A stretch of 64,000 nucleotides of DNA from assembly GCF_002953255.1 (NCBI RefSeq), contig NZ_CP026498.1, positions 5,416,740-5,480,739 of the forward strand. Direction: 5' to 3'. Made by a program: the position numbers and the translations under genes. Of the stretch, positions 7,163-18,433 are shown one piece after another (the stretch's first letter is position 1; the number at the start of each line of letters is the position of its first letter). Below the pieces are notes generated by a model that ran no database searches, was not told the DNA's origin, and worked only from the letters and a program-made list of their open reading frames with translations. The stretch comes from Streptomyces sp. CB01881 (GTDB taxonomy: Bacteria; Actinomycetota; Actinomycetes; Streptomycetales; Streptomycetaceae).

Positions 7163-7720
7163 TCAGTGCCGCTCGCGCACCTTCAGCTCGAACCAGACGC
7201 CCTTGCCGCGGGGCATCAGGTCCGCGCCCCAGCGGTCCGCCAGGTCGTCGACGACCTTGAGACCGCGCCCGCGCTCGTTGACCGGCAGCGGCTCGGCCAG
7301 GATCAGACAGGGCATCGCCCGTGAGGAGTCCCGCACCTCGACCCGGAGCCAGCCCGGCTTGCGCGACACCTGGAGGCCGATGGTCCGCCCGGCCGCGTGC
7401 CGCACCGCGTTGGCGACCAGCTCGCTGGTGAGCAGCTCGCCGACCTCCAGCTGCTGGTGGAGGTCCCAGGATTCGAGGACGGAGAGCACCAGCCGGCGGG
7501 CCACCGGACCGGACTCCGGCCGGGACGGCAACCGCACCTCCCCGGGGTCCGTCTGGTCGCACAGCCTGCCGGAGTACATGTGTTCCAGCTCCTCGGAGCT
7601 GAGTCGCTCCAGGGCCGCGAGAGTGCCCTGGAAGCACATCCACGACGCGTCAGCAACCAAGCTGGACCCAGGAAGTGATGACTGATCTGTTTCGCCCCAA
7701 CCCGCCATGCGGACCATCAT
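7163..7720 (-). CDS. Anti-sigma-type ATP-binding protein (HATPase_c, RsbW-like)
   Basis: A protein of about 185 residues with a GHKL ATPase fold: N-box in LLTSELVANAVRHA, a G1-like segment VEVRDSSRAMP, and G2 region ERGRGLKVVDDLADRWG. Such stand-alone histidine-kinase-like ATPases are very common in streptomycetes and act as anti-sigma factors or partners of regulatory proteins. The G1 box is reduced (DSSR instead of DxGxG), which is usual in this streptomycete subgroup. The start is uncertain: ATGs at 7720, 7717 and 7708 are all in frame and none has a good ribosome site. No sigma factor or anti-anti-sigma gene is adjacent, so the partner is unknown. Confidence 0.75.
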   Translation of the reverse strand: MMVRMAGWGETDQSSLPGSSLVADASWMCFQGTLAALERLSSEELEHMYSGRLCDQTDPGEVRLPSRPESGPVARRLVLSVLESWDLHQQLEVGELLTSELVANAVRHAAGRTIGLQVSRKPGWLRVEVRDSSRAMPCLILAEPLPVNERGRGLKVVDDLADRWGADLMPRGKGVWFELKVRERH

Positions 7721-7837
7721 TGCGGAACGCAAGCGGCCGCGTACGGACAATGAGCAAACGATCACCACTCGATCGGCATATGCCGCGTGCAACCCGGACC
7801 CGCACGCCGTCAAGCCCGGGTTGCCGCGAACCGGCTC

Positions 7838-9091
7838 CTACCAGGCACTCCAGGCCAGGTTCCAGCCACTGAGGCCGTTGTCCGGCTCCACCTGGCCGCG
7901 CGAGGAATTCTGCACGGTCACGATGTCGCCGATCAGCGAGTCGTCGTAGAACTTGCCCGCCGAGGTGGCGTCGCCACCGCCCTTGACGTCCTTGAGGCCC
8001 ACGCAGCCGTGGCTGACGTTGTCCTCGCCGAAGGCGTTGCTCCAGTAGTTTCCGTGCACGTACGTGCCGGACGTGGTCAGCCGCATCGAGTGCGGCACCT
8101 GGAGGTCGTACGGCGCACCGGTCATGCCGGGCATGCTGCTGGACTGCATCCGCACCACACCCTCCTTCGACATCACGACCATGGTGCCGTTCCAGGTCGG
8201 GTGCTCCGGCGAGCCGGAGGTGATGTCGATGGTGGAGGTCGCCCCGTCGCGGACCACCGTCATCTGGTGGGTCTTGGCGTCAACCGTCGAGACCTGCGAT
8301 CGCCCGATCGTGAAGGGCTCGTCCCGGTCCACGCCGCCGTACACGCCGGGGGCGATCTCCACGCTCTTCAGGCGGTACTGGACGGTGACCTTGGTGCCGG
8401 GCTTCCAGTACGCCTCCGGGCGGAAGTCCAGCCGGCGGTCGCCGAACCAGTGGCCCTTCACGACCGTGCCGTTGTCGGTCTTGACGGCGATGCCCTGGGC
8501 GACGGCGTCCTTGTTCTTCACGTCCTTGTCGAAGTCGACCGAGACGATCATGCCGACGCCGTACGTGGTGTTGTCCTCGACGTTGTCGCTCGCCTTCGCC
8601 TCGCGCTCGGGCGTCAGCGTGGTGAAGCTGCTGTCCGCCGTGGCGACCACGCCGTTGGCGTCCGCCGCCATCGCGCTCACCTGGTAGGCGGTGCCGACCG
8701 CGAGGCCGGCGGACGGGGTCCAGCTGCTCCCGTCGGCGGCGATCGTGCCGGCCACCTCCTTGCCGGTCTTGTCGCTCACCTTGACGGTGGTGAGCTTGCC
8801 GCCCGCCACCCCGACCTTCAGCGCGCCGCTGGGCGCCACGTCCACCGAGCCGCTCTTCGGCTGGATGTCCACCACCGCGGCCGAGGTCTTCGGCGTCGCG
8901 GCCGCCGGGGCCGTACCGGAGCCGGAGGCGGCCGCCGAGGCGGTCGACGCGGCCCCCGCGGCCGCGCCGCCCCCCAGCTCGGCCTTGGCCGCGCTCCCAC
9001 TCCCGCTGCCGCCCCCGCCGCCACAGGCGCTGGTCAGCACCATCACGCCACCGAGACAGCCGGCGGCCACCATCCTGCGTATCGACCTCAC
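7838..9091 (-). CDS. L,D-transpeptidase lipoprotein, copy 1
   Basis: A 417-residue lipoprotein. The signal peptide ends in lipobox LTSAC, so Cys at about residue 21 would be lipidated. A Gly/Ala/Ser-rich spacer follows, then Ig-like domains (about 60-240) and a YkuD catalytic domain with HGNYW and SHGC; C363 is the nucleophile. L,D-transpeptidases make 3-3 cross-links in peptidoglycan or attach proteins to it, acting outside the membrane. GTG 9091 is chosen for the GAGGGAGGGAG site upstream. The protein ends in GWNLAWSAW, a tail shared with the next two genes. It is the first of three tandem paralogs in the same orientation, each with its own spacing and probably its own promoter. Confidence 0.92.
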   Translation of the reverse strand: MRSIRRMVAAGCLGGVMVLTSACGGGGGSGSGSAAKAELGGGAAAGAASTASAAASGSGTAPAAATPKTSAAVVDIQPKSGSVDVAPSGALKVGVAGGKLTTVKVSDKTGKEVAGTIAADGSSWTPSAGLAVGTAYQVSAMAADANGVVATADSSFTTLTPEREAKASDNVEDNTTYGVGMIVSVDFDKDVKNKDAVAQGIAVKTDNGTVVKGHWFGDRRLDFRPEAYWKPGTKVTVQYRLKSVEIAPGVYGGVDRDEPFTIGRSQVSTVDAKTHQMTVVRDGATSTIDITSGSPEHPTWNGTMVVMSKEGVVRMQSSSMPGMTGAPYDLQVPHSMRLTTSGTYVHGNYWSNAFGEDNVSHGCVGLKDVKGGGDATSAGKFYDDSLIGDIVTVQNSSRGQVEPDNGLSGWNLAWSAW

Positions 9092-9200
9092 GTCGACTCC
9101 CTCCCTCGATCCCGTCCCTGATCCCGCGGGATCCGACAGATACACGCCGCAGCCAACGGAAAGGTTGCGCCATTCGAGGGGCAATTACCCCACGAACGAG

Positions 9201-9238
9201 GACCGGCCCGACCCCAACGAGTGAGGATCGGGCCGGTC
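9201..9238 (-). terminator. Terminator after L,D-transpeptidase copy 2
   Basis: GACCGGCCCGA (9201-9211) pairs perfectly with 9228-9238 around a 16-base loop, just beyond the stop of the gene at 9305. It separates copy 2 from copy 1. Confidence 0.65.
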
Positions 9239-9304
9239 GTTACCGAACCGGGACTACCAGGGCCGTCAGCGGGGTAAAGCGCCTCCCCGGGACGGCCGGC
9301 CGGT

Positions 9305-10582
9305 CTACCAGTTCGCCCAGGCGATGTTCCAGCCGCCCAGCCCGTTGTCGGGCGCGACCGCCTTCTCCTTGGTGTTCACAATCTTGACGACGTCGCCGAC
9401 CAGCGAGTCGTTGAAGAACTTGCCCGCCACCGAGGAGTCGCTGCCGCCCTTCTCGTCCTGCATCGAGACGCAGCCGTGGCTCGCGTTGGTCTTGCCGAAG
9501 GGGTTGGCCCAGTAGTTGCCGTGCACGAAGGTGCCCGAGGTGGTCAGCCGCATCGCGTGCGGCACGTCCTGGATGTCGTACTCGCCGCCGAGACCGACGG
9601 TCTGCGAGTTCATCCGGGTGACCTTCTCCTTGGACATGATCACCATGGTGCCGCCCCAGGAAGGCGTCGCGTCCGCCCCGAGGGTGACCGGCACGGTCGT
9701 GCTCTGGCCGCCCCGGACGATCGTCATCTTGTGCGCCGCCGCGTCCGCGGTGGAGACCTGCGAGCGGCCGATGGTGAACGGCTCGTCCTTGTCCACGTCA
9801 CCGTAGACGCCGGGCGCGACCTCGACGTTCTTCAGCCGGTACTTGATGGTGACCTTGGTGTCCGGCTTCCAGTACTCGGCCGGGCGGAAGTCCAGCCGGC
9901 GGGCGCCGAACCAGTGGCCCTTCACCTCGGTGGCGGCGCCGTCGCTGGTCTCGAACGTGATGCCCTTGAGCACGGCGTCCTTGTTCTTGACGTCCTTGTT
10001 GAAGACCACCGAGACGATCATGCCGACGCCGTAGGTGGCGTTGTCGGCGATGTTGTCGTTGGTGGAGATCGTCTTCGCCGGCGTCAGCGTGGTGAACGAG
10101 GTCGTCGACGCGGCCACCAGGCCCTCGGCGTCCTGGGCCTGCGCGCTCACCTTGTACGCCATGCCGACGGCCAGCGCACCGCTCGGCTTCCAGCCGCTGC
10201 CGTCCGCCGTGATCGCCCCCGCGACCGGCTTGCCCTCCTTGTCGGTCACCTCGACCGTGGTGAGCTTGCCGTTGGCCACCGACACGTTCAGCCCGTTGGT
10301 CGGCGCGACGTCCTGGGCGCCGTCCTTCGGGTCGACGGTCAGCACCGCGGCCGAGGTCTTCGGCGTCCCCTGGCTCTGACCGCCCGCCGGGGCGCCACTG
10401 GCCCCCGCCGTCGCGGCCGCATCACCGCCGCCGGATTTGCTGTCACCGCCCTTGTCGTCGTTGCAGGCCGCAGTGAACAGCAGCACCCCACCCATCGCCA
10501 GCGCCACCGCACTGCGGCGCAGGCCACGGTTGCGACGGTTGGTGGTGCGTATTGCGGCCTCGGCCGCCCTAACCGGCTTCAC
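9305..10582 (-). CDS. L,D-transpeptidase lipoprotein, copy 2
   Basis: A 425-residue paralog of the neighbouring genes. It has a basic N-terminus, hydrophobic segment and lipobox FTAAC, a Gly/Ser/Ala spacer, Ig-like domains, then the YkuD domain with HGNYW, SHGC and nucleophile C371, ending GWNIAWANW. The stretch from TPKTSAAV onward aligns with copy 1 almost without gaps, so these two are the closest pair. GTG 10582 is chosen because GGGAGGGGAG lies upstream. Role and location as for copy 1: peptidoglycan cross-linking at the outer face of the membrane. The second-domain residues differ enough that the copies may act on different substrates or at different stages. Confidence 0.92.
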   Translation of the reverse strand: MKPVRAAEAAIRTTNRRNRGLRRSAVALAMGGVLLFTAACNDDKGGDSKSGGGDAAATAGASGAPAGGQSQGTPKTSAAVLTVDPKDGAQDVAPTNGLNVSVANGKLTTVEVTDKEGKPVAGAITADGSGWKPSGALAVGMAYKVSAQAQDAEGLVAASTTSFTTLTPAKTISTNDNIADNATYGVGMIVSVVFNKDVKNKDAVLKGITFETSDGAATEVKGHWFGARRLDFRPAEYWKPDTKVTIKYRLKNVEVAPGVYGDVDKDEPFTIGRSQVSTADAAAHKMTIVRGGQSTTVPVTLGADATPSWGGTMVIMSKEKVTRMNSQTVGLGGEYDIQDVPHAMRLTTSGTFVHGNYWANPFGKTNASHGCVSMQDEKGGSDSSVAGKFFNDSLVGDVVKIVNTKEKAVAPDNGLGGWNIAWANW

Positions 10583-10766
10583 GGTTTCTCCCCTCCCGGT
10601 GTCCACCCTGATGGACGCGCATCGACCCGGACGGGTTGCACCTGACCGGCGATCTTTCTGCGCCGGGCTTCCGGCGCGGAAGCAGGATAGCTAAGCCGAA
10701 TGAGTGAATCCTGGGGGGAGGTCCGTGGACCGGGGGTGGACCCGGGGTGAAGACGGGGCCCCGGGA

Positions 10767-10798
10767 GCCGGCCGGGCCGCCCTCCCCGACCGGCCGGC
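10767..10798 (-). terminator. Possible terminator after L,D-transpeptidase copy 3
   Basis: GCCGGCCGG (10767-10775) can pair with CCGGCCGGC (10790-10798), 14 bases beyond the stop of the gene at 10813. The stem is short and low in complexity. Confidence 0.4.
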
Positions 10799-10812
10799 CG
10801 GCGCCCGCCGGG

Positions 10813-12057
10813 TCAGTGCGCCTCCTGCGGGACGGCGCTGCCGGCCAGCCACTGGCCCCAGGGCAGGTTCCAGCCGTTCAGGCCGTTGTTCGGCGGGACG
10901 ACGTCCCCCGCGGAGGCCTTCACCTCCAGCACGTCCCCCGGGACGGTGTGCTCGAAGAGCCAGCCCGCCGGGGTCTCCGTGCTCGCCCCGCCCTTGGCGT
11001 CGGCCAGGCCGATGCAGCCGTGGCTGGTGTTGGCGGTGCCGAACACCTCCGGGTCGGCCCAGTAGTTGCCGTGGATGAACGTGCCCGAGTTGGTCAGCCG
11101 CATCGCGTGCGGGACGTCCTTGATGTCGTACTCGTCGCCCATCCCGACGGTCTGCGAGTTCATCCTGGTCACCTTGTACTTCTCGGAGACCACCAGGACG
11201 CCCCGGTACGTCGAGTGCTTCGGGTCGCCGCCGGACACCTTCAGCACCTTCACCACCCTGCCGCCCTGCCCGGCCCGGACGGTCAGGGTGTGGGCGTCCA
11301 GGTCCACCGTGGAGACCTGGGCCCGGCCCACCGTGAAGCGGACGTCCTTCACCTGGGTGCCGAACTCGCCCGGCGCGCCCTGCACGCCCTTCAGCCGCAG
11401 CGCCACCTCCACCTTGGTGCCCGCCGCCCAGTACTTCTGCGGCCGGATGTCCAGCCGCTGGTTGCCGAACCAGTGCGCGGCCACCTCGACCGGCGGGTCG
11501 GCGGTCACCGCGACGGCCTTCTCCACGGCCGCCCGGTCGGCGACCGGCCGACTGAAGCGCAGCGAGACCGGCATGCCGACGCCGACCGTGGAGCCGTCCT
11601 CCGGGGTGAAGAAGGCCACGAAGGTGTGGGCCCGCACCGCCGTCGAGAAGTCCGTGTGCTGGGCCGCCTTCTGGCCCTGCTCGTCCTCGGCCACCGAGTC
11701 CAGGGTGTAGGCGGTGCCCAGCGGGAGCAGGCCGTCCGGCATCCAGGTCGAGCCGTCCTCGGAGATCGTCCCGGCCACCTCGGCGCCCTTGGAGTCGGCC
11801 AGCCGGACGGAGACCAGCCGCCCCTCGGTCACCGTGACCCGGACGGGGCCCTCCGGCGGGACGTCCTGCGTGCCGTCGGCGGGCAGCGCGGTGATGGCCG
11901 CCCGCGAGACGGGCGGCGGCGCGGCGTGGGCCGGGCCCGACGACGCCGCGCCGCCGCCGGCCGGGGTGCCGCCCCCGCCGGTGCAACCCGTCAGCATCGC
12001 CAGGCACCAGGCCAAGGCCCCCGCTCGCCGTGCCCAAACCCGTCCTCGGGGCCGCAT
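10813..12057 (-). CDS. L,D-transpeptidase lipoprotein, copy 3 (divergent)
   Basis: A 414-residue member of the same family: signal peptide with lipobox LTGC, Ig-like region (about 50-220), YkuD domain with HGNYW, SHGC and nucleophile C348. It is more diverged than copies 1 and 2, lacks the TPKTSAAV segment in recognisable form, and continues 12 residues past the shared GWNLPWGQW motif. ATG 12057 has GGGAGG upstream. The catalytic residues are intact, so it should be active. Together the three genes form a tandem expansion of peptidoglycan L,D-transpeptidases at one locus. Confidence 0.9.
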   Translation of the reverse strand: MRPRGRVWARRAGALAWCLAMLTGCTGGGGTPAGGGAASSGPAHAAPPPVSRAAITALPADGTQDVPPEGPVRVTVTEGRLVSVRLADSKGAEVAGTISEDGSTWMPDGLLPLGTAYTLDSVAEDEQGQKAAQHTDFSTAVRAHTFVAFFTPEDGSTVGVGMPVSLRFSRPVADRAAVEKAVAVTADPPVEVAAHWFGNQRLDIRPQKYWAAGTKVEVALRLKGVQGAPGEFGTQVKDVRFTVGRAQVSTVDLDAHTLTVRAGQGGRVVKVLKVSGGDPKHSTYRGVLVVSEKYKVTRMNSQTVGMGDEYDIKDVPHAMRLTNSGTFIHGNYWADPEVFGTANTSHGCIGLADAKGGASTETPAGWLFEHTVPGDVLEVKASAGDVVPPNNGLNGWNLPWGQWLAGSAVPQEAH

Positions 12058-12369
12058 TCCGGGGCCTCCCGCCTCTTCCGTCCGATACCCCCCACAACGA
12101 GGGCGAGGGCGGCAGGACACGCGGAAACCCCGGAAACCGCACACCGGGGGAGCAATCGCGGGGCGGGCACCCTGACGCGCTCCGCACAGGAAGTCGGCCG
12201 GTCGACTTCCCGTGCGCGCCGCCGTGCGGGCCCCGGCGGCGCCCGGGCACGGGAGGGCCGGGAGTTCGGGCCGGCGTAAGCCTCCGTTCAGCGGGCTTCC
12301 GCTCCGTGGGATCAGGGAAAGAGAAGGTGAACGGGGTCCGGGACACCCCGGTTCAGGGAGGGTACGGCC
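12058..12369. other. Intergenic region, L,D-transpeptidase 3 / glgX
   Basis: 312 bases between divergent genes. It should hold both promoters, but I see no clear -35/-10 pair. The only firm signal is the ribosome site GGGAGGG 8-14 bases before glgX. Confidence 0.5.
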
Positions 12370-14583
<2,214 letters not shown>

Positions 14584-14667
14584 CATCCGCCGGAGCGCCC
14601 CCGCGCACGTGGCCGGTTCTCGCCGACAGGTCCGAAAAACCGGATGAGAAATGACGCGGTCACGACC

Positions 14668-14680
14668 TACCCTCACGGCG
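14668..14680 (+). promoter_or_regulatory. -10 box of a leaderless ABC exporter transcript
   Basis: TACCCT (14668-14673) lies 7 bases before ATG 14681, and no Shine-Dalgarno sequence is present. A weak TGAGAA (14645-14650) at 17-base spacing may be the -35. Confidence 0.5.
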
Positions 14681-16522
14681 ATGGCCGAGAACCAAGCCCC
14701 CACGCCCGTGCCCGCCCGGCGGTCGACGGTCCGCTCGCTGCTGCGCCTGTGGCCGTACGTCCGCCCGATCCGCTGGCGGCTGGCCGCCTCGGTCGGCTCC
14801 GCCCTGCTCGCCGCGCTCAGCCTGCTGCTGGTACCGGTCGTGCTCGGCCGGATCGTCGACGGACCGATCGCCGACCACGACCTCGACGCGCTCTGGCCGC
14901 TGATCGCCCTGCTGCTGGCCCTCGGCCTCTTCGAGGCGGGGCTGTTCTACACCCGGCGGGTGATTCTGGCCAGACCGCTCGCCGGGGTGGAGACCGCGAT
15001 GCGCGGCGACCTCTTCGCCAGGCTCCAGCGGCTTCCGGTCGCCTTCCACGACCGTTGGGGCTCCGGCCAGTTGCTCTCCCGGGCCACCTCCGACATGTTC
15101 ACCATGCGGCTGTTCCTGACCTTCCCGCTGGTCTTCCTGATCGTCAACTCGGTGACGTTCCTGGCCGGCACCGCGCTGATGTTCACCCAGGACTGGCGGC
15201 TCGCACTGATCGTGCTGCTCCCCGCCGGGCCGCTGCTGCTGCTGACCCGGCGCTTCGAGACCGGTTACTCGGACGCCGCCCGCCGCGCCCAGGACCAGAA
15301 CGGCGACCTCGCCACCGTGATCGAGGAGTCCATCCTCGGCATCCGCATCCTCAAGGCCTTCGGCCGCCACCGCTCGATGGCCGAGCGGTTCCGCGGGCAG
15401 GCGCACCAGCTGCGCCGCACCGAACTGCGCAAGGCCGGCCTGCTGGCCAACCTCTGGGCGGTGATCGTCGGCCTGCCCGAGCTGGCGCTCGGCTGCGCAC
15501 TCGCGGCCGGCTGCTACCTGGTCGCGCACGACGAGCTGACCACCGGCACCCTGGTCGCCTTCCTCTCCACCGCGCTGGCGCTGCGCTGGCCCGTCGAGTC
15601 GCTCGGCTGGCTGCTCGCCTACGCCAACGAGGCCGCCACCGCCACCGACCGCTACTTCGAGGTGCTCGACGAAGAGGTGCCGGACGAGCAGGTTCGGAGC
15701 GAGAAGGTACCGGACGAGAAGGTGCCGGACGAGCGGGCGACGCCCCTTCCCGGGAGCTCCCCCGACGGCATCCGCCTCACCGGCGTGCGCTTCCGCTACC
15801 CCGACGCCCCGCCCGACACCCCCGACCTGCTCCGCAGCATCGACCTGCACATCCGCAGCGGCGAGACGATGGCCCTGGTCGGCGCCACCGGCAGCGGCAA
15901 GACCACGCTCACCGCCCTGCTCCCCCGGCTCTACGAGGCCACCGCCGGCAGCATCACCCTGGACGGGCGGGACATCCGCGAGCTGTCCCGGGAGCGGCTG
16001 CGCGAGCTGGTCGCCGTCGCCTTCGAGGAGCCCACGCTGTTCTCGGCCACCGTCCGCGAGAACGTCCTGATGGGCGCGCCCGGCGCCGACGCCGGGCAAC
16101 TCGCCGCCGCCCTCGCCACCGCCCAGGCCGGCTTCGTCGAGAAGCTGCCCGACGGCGTCGAGACGGAGGTCGGCGAGCAGGGCCTCAGCCTCTCCGGCGG
16201 CCAGCGCCAGCGGCTCGCCCTGGCCCGCGCGGTGGTCGGCGACCCGGCCTTCCTGGTGCTGGACGACCCGCTCTCCGCCCTGGACGTGCACACCGAGGCA
16301 CTGGTCGAACAGGCGCTACGGCAGGTGCTCGGCTCCACCACCGCCCTGGTGGTGGCCCACCGGCCGAGCACCGTGCTGCTCGCCGACCGGGTCGCCGTGC
16401 TGGCGGACGGCCGGATCGAGGCCGTCGGCACCCACCACGACCTGCTGCGCACCTCGACGCGCTACCGCGAACTGATGTCGGGCGAGGCCGCCCTCGTACC
16501 GGAGGGGAGCCCCGCCCGATGA
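14681..16522 (+). CDS. ABC exporter half-transporter A (degenerate Walker B)
   Basis: A 613-residue fused membrane-ATPase protein: six transmembrane helices (about residues 20-310) and a C-terminal nucleotide-binding domain with Walker A GATGSGKTT, signature LSGGQRQRLALAR and Walker B FLVLDDPLSALD. The catalytic Glu after Walker B is replaced by Asp. A small tandem repeat built on PDEKV lies in the linker between the domains (about residues 330-355). ATG 14681 is preferred on the leaderless promoter; ATG 14651 would add ten residues. The stop overlaps the next gene (ATGA), so the two subunits are made together and likely form a heterodimeric exporter. The substrate is unknown; lipid, peptide or drug are all possible. 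Confidence 0.88.
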   Translation: MAENQAPTPVPARRSTVRSLLRLWPYVRPIRWRLAASVGSALLAALSLLLVPVVLGRIVDGPIADHDLDALWPLIALLLALGLFEAGLFYTRRVILARPLAGVETAMRGDLFARLQRLPVAFHDRWGSGQLLSRATSDMFTMRLFLTFPLVFLIVNSVTFLAGTALMFTQDWRLALIVLLPAGPLLLLTRRFETGYSDAARRAQDQNGDLATVIEESILGIRILKAFGRHRSMAERFRGQAHQLRRTELRKAGLLANLWAVIVGLPELALGCALAAGCYLVAHDELTTGTLVAFLSTALALRWPVESLGWLLAYANEAATATDRYFEVLDEEVPDEQVRSEKVPDEKVPDERATPLPGSSPDGIRLTGVRFRYPDAPPDTPDLLRSIDLHIRSGETMALVGATGSGKTTLTALLPRLYEATAGSITLDGRDIRELSRERLRELVAVAFEEPTLFSATVRENVLMGAPGADAGQLAAALATAQAGFVEKLPDGVETEVGEQGLSLSGGQRQRLALARAVVGDPAFLVLDDPLSALDVHTEALVEQALRQVLGSTTALVVAHRPSTVLLADRVAVLADGRIEAVGTHHDLLRTSTRYRELMSGEAALVPEGSPAR

Positions 16523-18363
16523 CCACCACGATCGAGCCCGACGAGAAGTCCGCCGCGGAGCCGGAGGACGATCTGCCGCCCCCGCCGGCCGACGAGGAGG
16601 ACATCCCCGTCCCGCCCGGCGCCCCCCGCGCGCTGCTGCGTGCACTGCTCGGCCCGCACCGGACCCGCATCACGATCGCGATGGTGGTGATCCTGGTCCA
16701 GCAGGCGGCGCTGCAGTCCGGCCCGCTGCTGGTGGCGATCGCGATGGACCGGGGCATCCCGGCCCTGCGCGACCACGACGCCGGCCCGCTGATCGCGGTG
16801 ATCTCGGCCTACCTGTCGTTCGCGCTGCTGAGCACCGTCCTGCAGTGGACGTTCATCAAGATCAGCGCGCGGATCAACCAGGACATCCTGCTGGAGCTGC
16901 GCGGCCGGATCTTCCGGCACGCCCAGCGGCTCAGCCTGGACTTCCACGAGCGCTACACCTCGGGCCGGATCATCTCCCGCGCCACCAGTGACGTGGACGC
17001 GCTGCGCGAGCTGCTCTCCGAGGGCCTCCAGGAGCTGCTGACCGTCTTCCTCTCGGTCTGTTACATCTCGGTGCTGCTGCTGGTGATGGACTGGCGGCTC
17101 GGCCTGGTCTCGCTGGGCTCCTTCGTGCCGCTCTTCCTGATCGCCCGCTCGTTCCGGCGGCGCTCGCGCCTGGTCTACCGCCGCTCGCGCACCTCGGCCG
17201 CGTCGCTGATCGTCCGGTTCACCGAGACCATGAACGGCATCCGCCCGGTCAAGGCGTTCCGCCGCGAGCGGGCCAACGACGCCGCGTTCGGGGTGGTGAA
17301 CCGGCAGTCCGCCACCGCCATGGCGGACGGCCTGCTGGAGATCGCCCGGTACGTCGGCCTCTCCCGCACCACCGCCAACGTCTGGACGGCCGGCGTCGTC
17401 CTGCTCGGCGCCTTCCTGGTCACCGACGGCGCGGTGGAGCTGGGCGTGCTCACCGGTTTCGTGCTCTACCTGCGCCGGCTGTACGACCCGATCGACCAGC
17501 TGGCGATGTTCCTGAACAGCTACCAGTCGGCCGCCGCCGCCCTGGAGAAGATCGCCGGCCTGCTCGCCCACGAGCCGACCGTCGCCGAGCCGGCCGAGCC
17601 GAAGGGGCTGCCGAAGTCCCTCACCAAGGGGCGGGAGGTGCACTTCGAGAAGGCCCGGTTCGGCTACCGCACGGGGAAGGAGGTGCTCCCCGCCTTCGAC
17701 CTGGTGCTGCCCGCCGGGCAGACGGTGGCCGTGGTCGGTGCGACCGGCGCGGGCAAGTCGACCGTCGCCAAGCTGCTGGCCCGCTTCTACGACCCGACCG
17801 GCGGGCGGATCTCCCTCGACGGGATCGACCTGCGCGACCTCGCCACCCCCGAGCTGCGGCGCGGGGTGGTGATGGTGACCCAGGAGTCCTTCCTGTTCTC
17901 CGGCACCGTCGCCGAGAACATCGCGCTCGGCCGGCCCGGCGCCACCCGCGAGGAGGTCGAGGAGGCCGCCCGGGCGATCGGCGCGCACGAGTTCGTCGCC
18001 GCCCTGCCCGAGGGCTTCGACACCGACGTGCGCAAGCGCGGCGGCCGGATCTCGGCCGGGCAGCGCCAGCTGGTCGCCTTCGCCCGCGCCCTGCTGGCCG
18101 ACCCGGCGGTGCTGATCCTGGACGAGGCGACCAGCTCGCTCGACGTACCGGGCGAGCAGGCCGTCCAGCGGGCGATGCGGACGGTGCTGGCCGGGCGGAC
18201 GGCGGTGATCATCGCCCACCGCCTCTCCACCGTGGAGATCGCCGACCGGGTACTGGTGATGGACCAGGGCCGGATCGTCGAGGACGGCACCCCCGAGGAG
18301 CTGATCGCGGGCTCCGGCCGGTTCGCCGAGCTGCACCAGGCGTGGCGGGACAGCCTGGTCTGA
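16519..18363 (+). CDS. ABC exporter half-transporter B (degenerate signature)
   Basis: A 614-residue partner of the preceding gene, with an acidic, proline-rich N-terminal extension (about 1-35), six transmembrane helices, and an ATPase domain with Walker A GATGAGKST, signature ISAGQRQLVAFAR and an intact Walker B with Glu (LILDEATSSLD). In a heterodimer, its altered signature (SAGQ instead of SGGQ) would face the Asp-type Walker B of subunit A, leaving one full and one weak ATP site, as is known for asymmetric bacterial ABC exporters. ATG 16519 overlaps the previous stop by 4 bases. A hairpin ends the operon. Confidence 0.9.
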   Translation: MTTTIEPDEKSAAEPEDDLPPPPADEEDIPVPPGAPRALLRALLGPHRTRITIAMVVILVQQAALQSGPLLVAIAMDRGIPALRDHDAGPLIAVISAYLSFALLSTVLQWTFIKISARINQDILLELRGRIFRHAQRLSLDFHERYTSGRIISRATSDVDALRELLSEGLQELLTVFLSVCYISVLLLVMDWRLGLVSLGSFVPLFLIARSFRRRSRLVYRRSRTSAASLIVRFTETMNGIRPVKAFRRERANDAAFGVVNRQSATAMADGLLEIARYVGLSRTTANVWTAGVVLLGAFLVTDGAVELGVLTGFVLYLRRLYDPIDQLAMFLNSYQSAAAALEKIAGLLAHEPTVAEPAEPKGLPKSLTKGREVHFEKARFGYRTGKEVLPAFDLVLPAGQTVAVVGATGAGKSTVAKLLARFYDPTGGRISLDGIDLRDLATPELRRGVVMVTQESFLFSGTVAENIALGRPGATREEVEEAARAIGAHEFVAALPEGFDTDVRKRGGRISAGQRQLVAFARALLADPAVLILDEATSSLDVPGEQAVQRAMRTVLAGRTAVIIAHRLSTVEIADRVLVMDQGRIVEDGTPEELIAGSGRFAELHQAWRDSLV

Positions 18364-18387
18364 CCGCGGCCCCGCCCGTGGCGCACG

Positions 18388-18422
18388 GGTGGGGAGGGCC
18401 GGCCGGGCCGGTCCTCCCCACC
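18388..18422. terminator. Bidirectional terminator, ABC operon / glgP
   Basis: GGTGGGGAGG (18388-18397) pairs with 18413-18422, with further pairing of the GCCGGCC core inside. It lies between two convergent genes. Confidence 0.8.
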
Positions 18423-18433
18423 TCACCGGCCGC

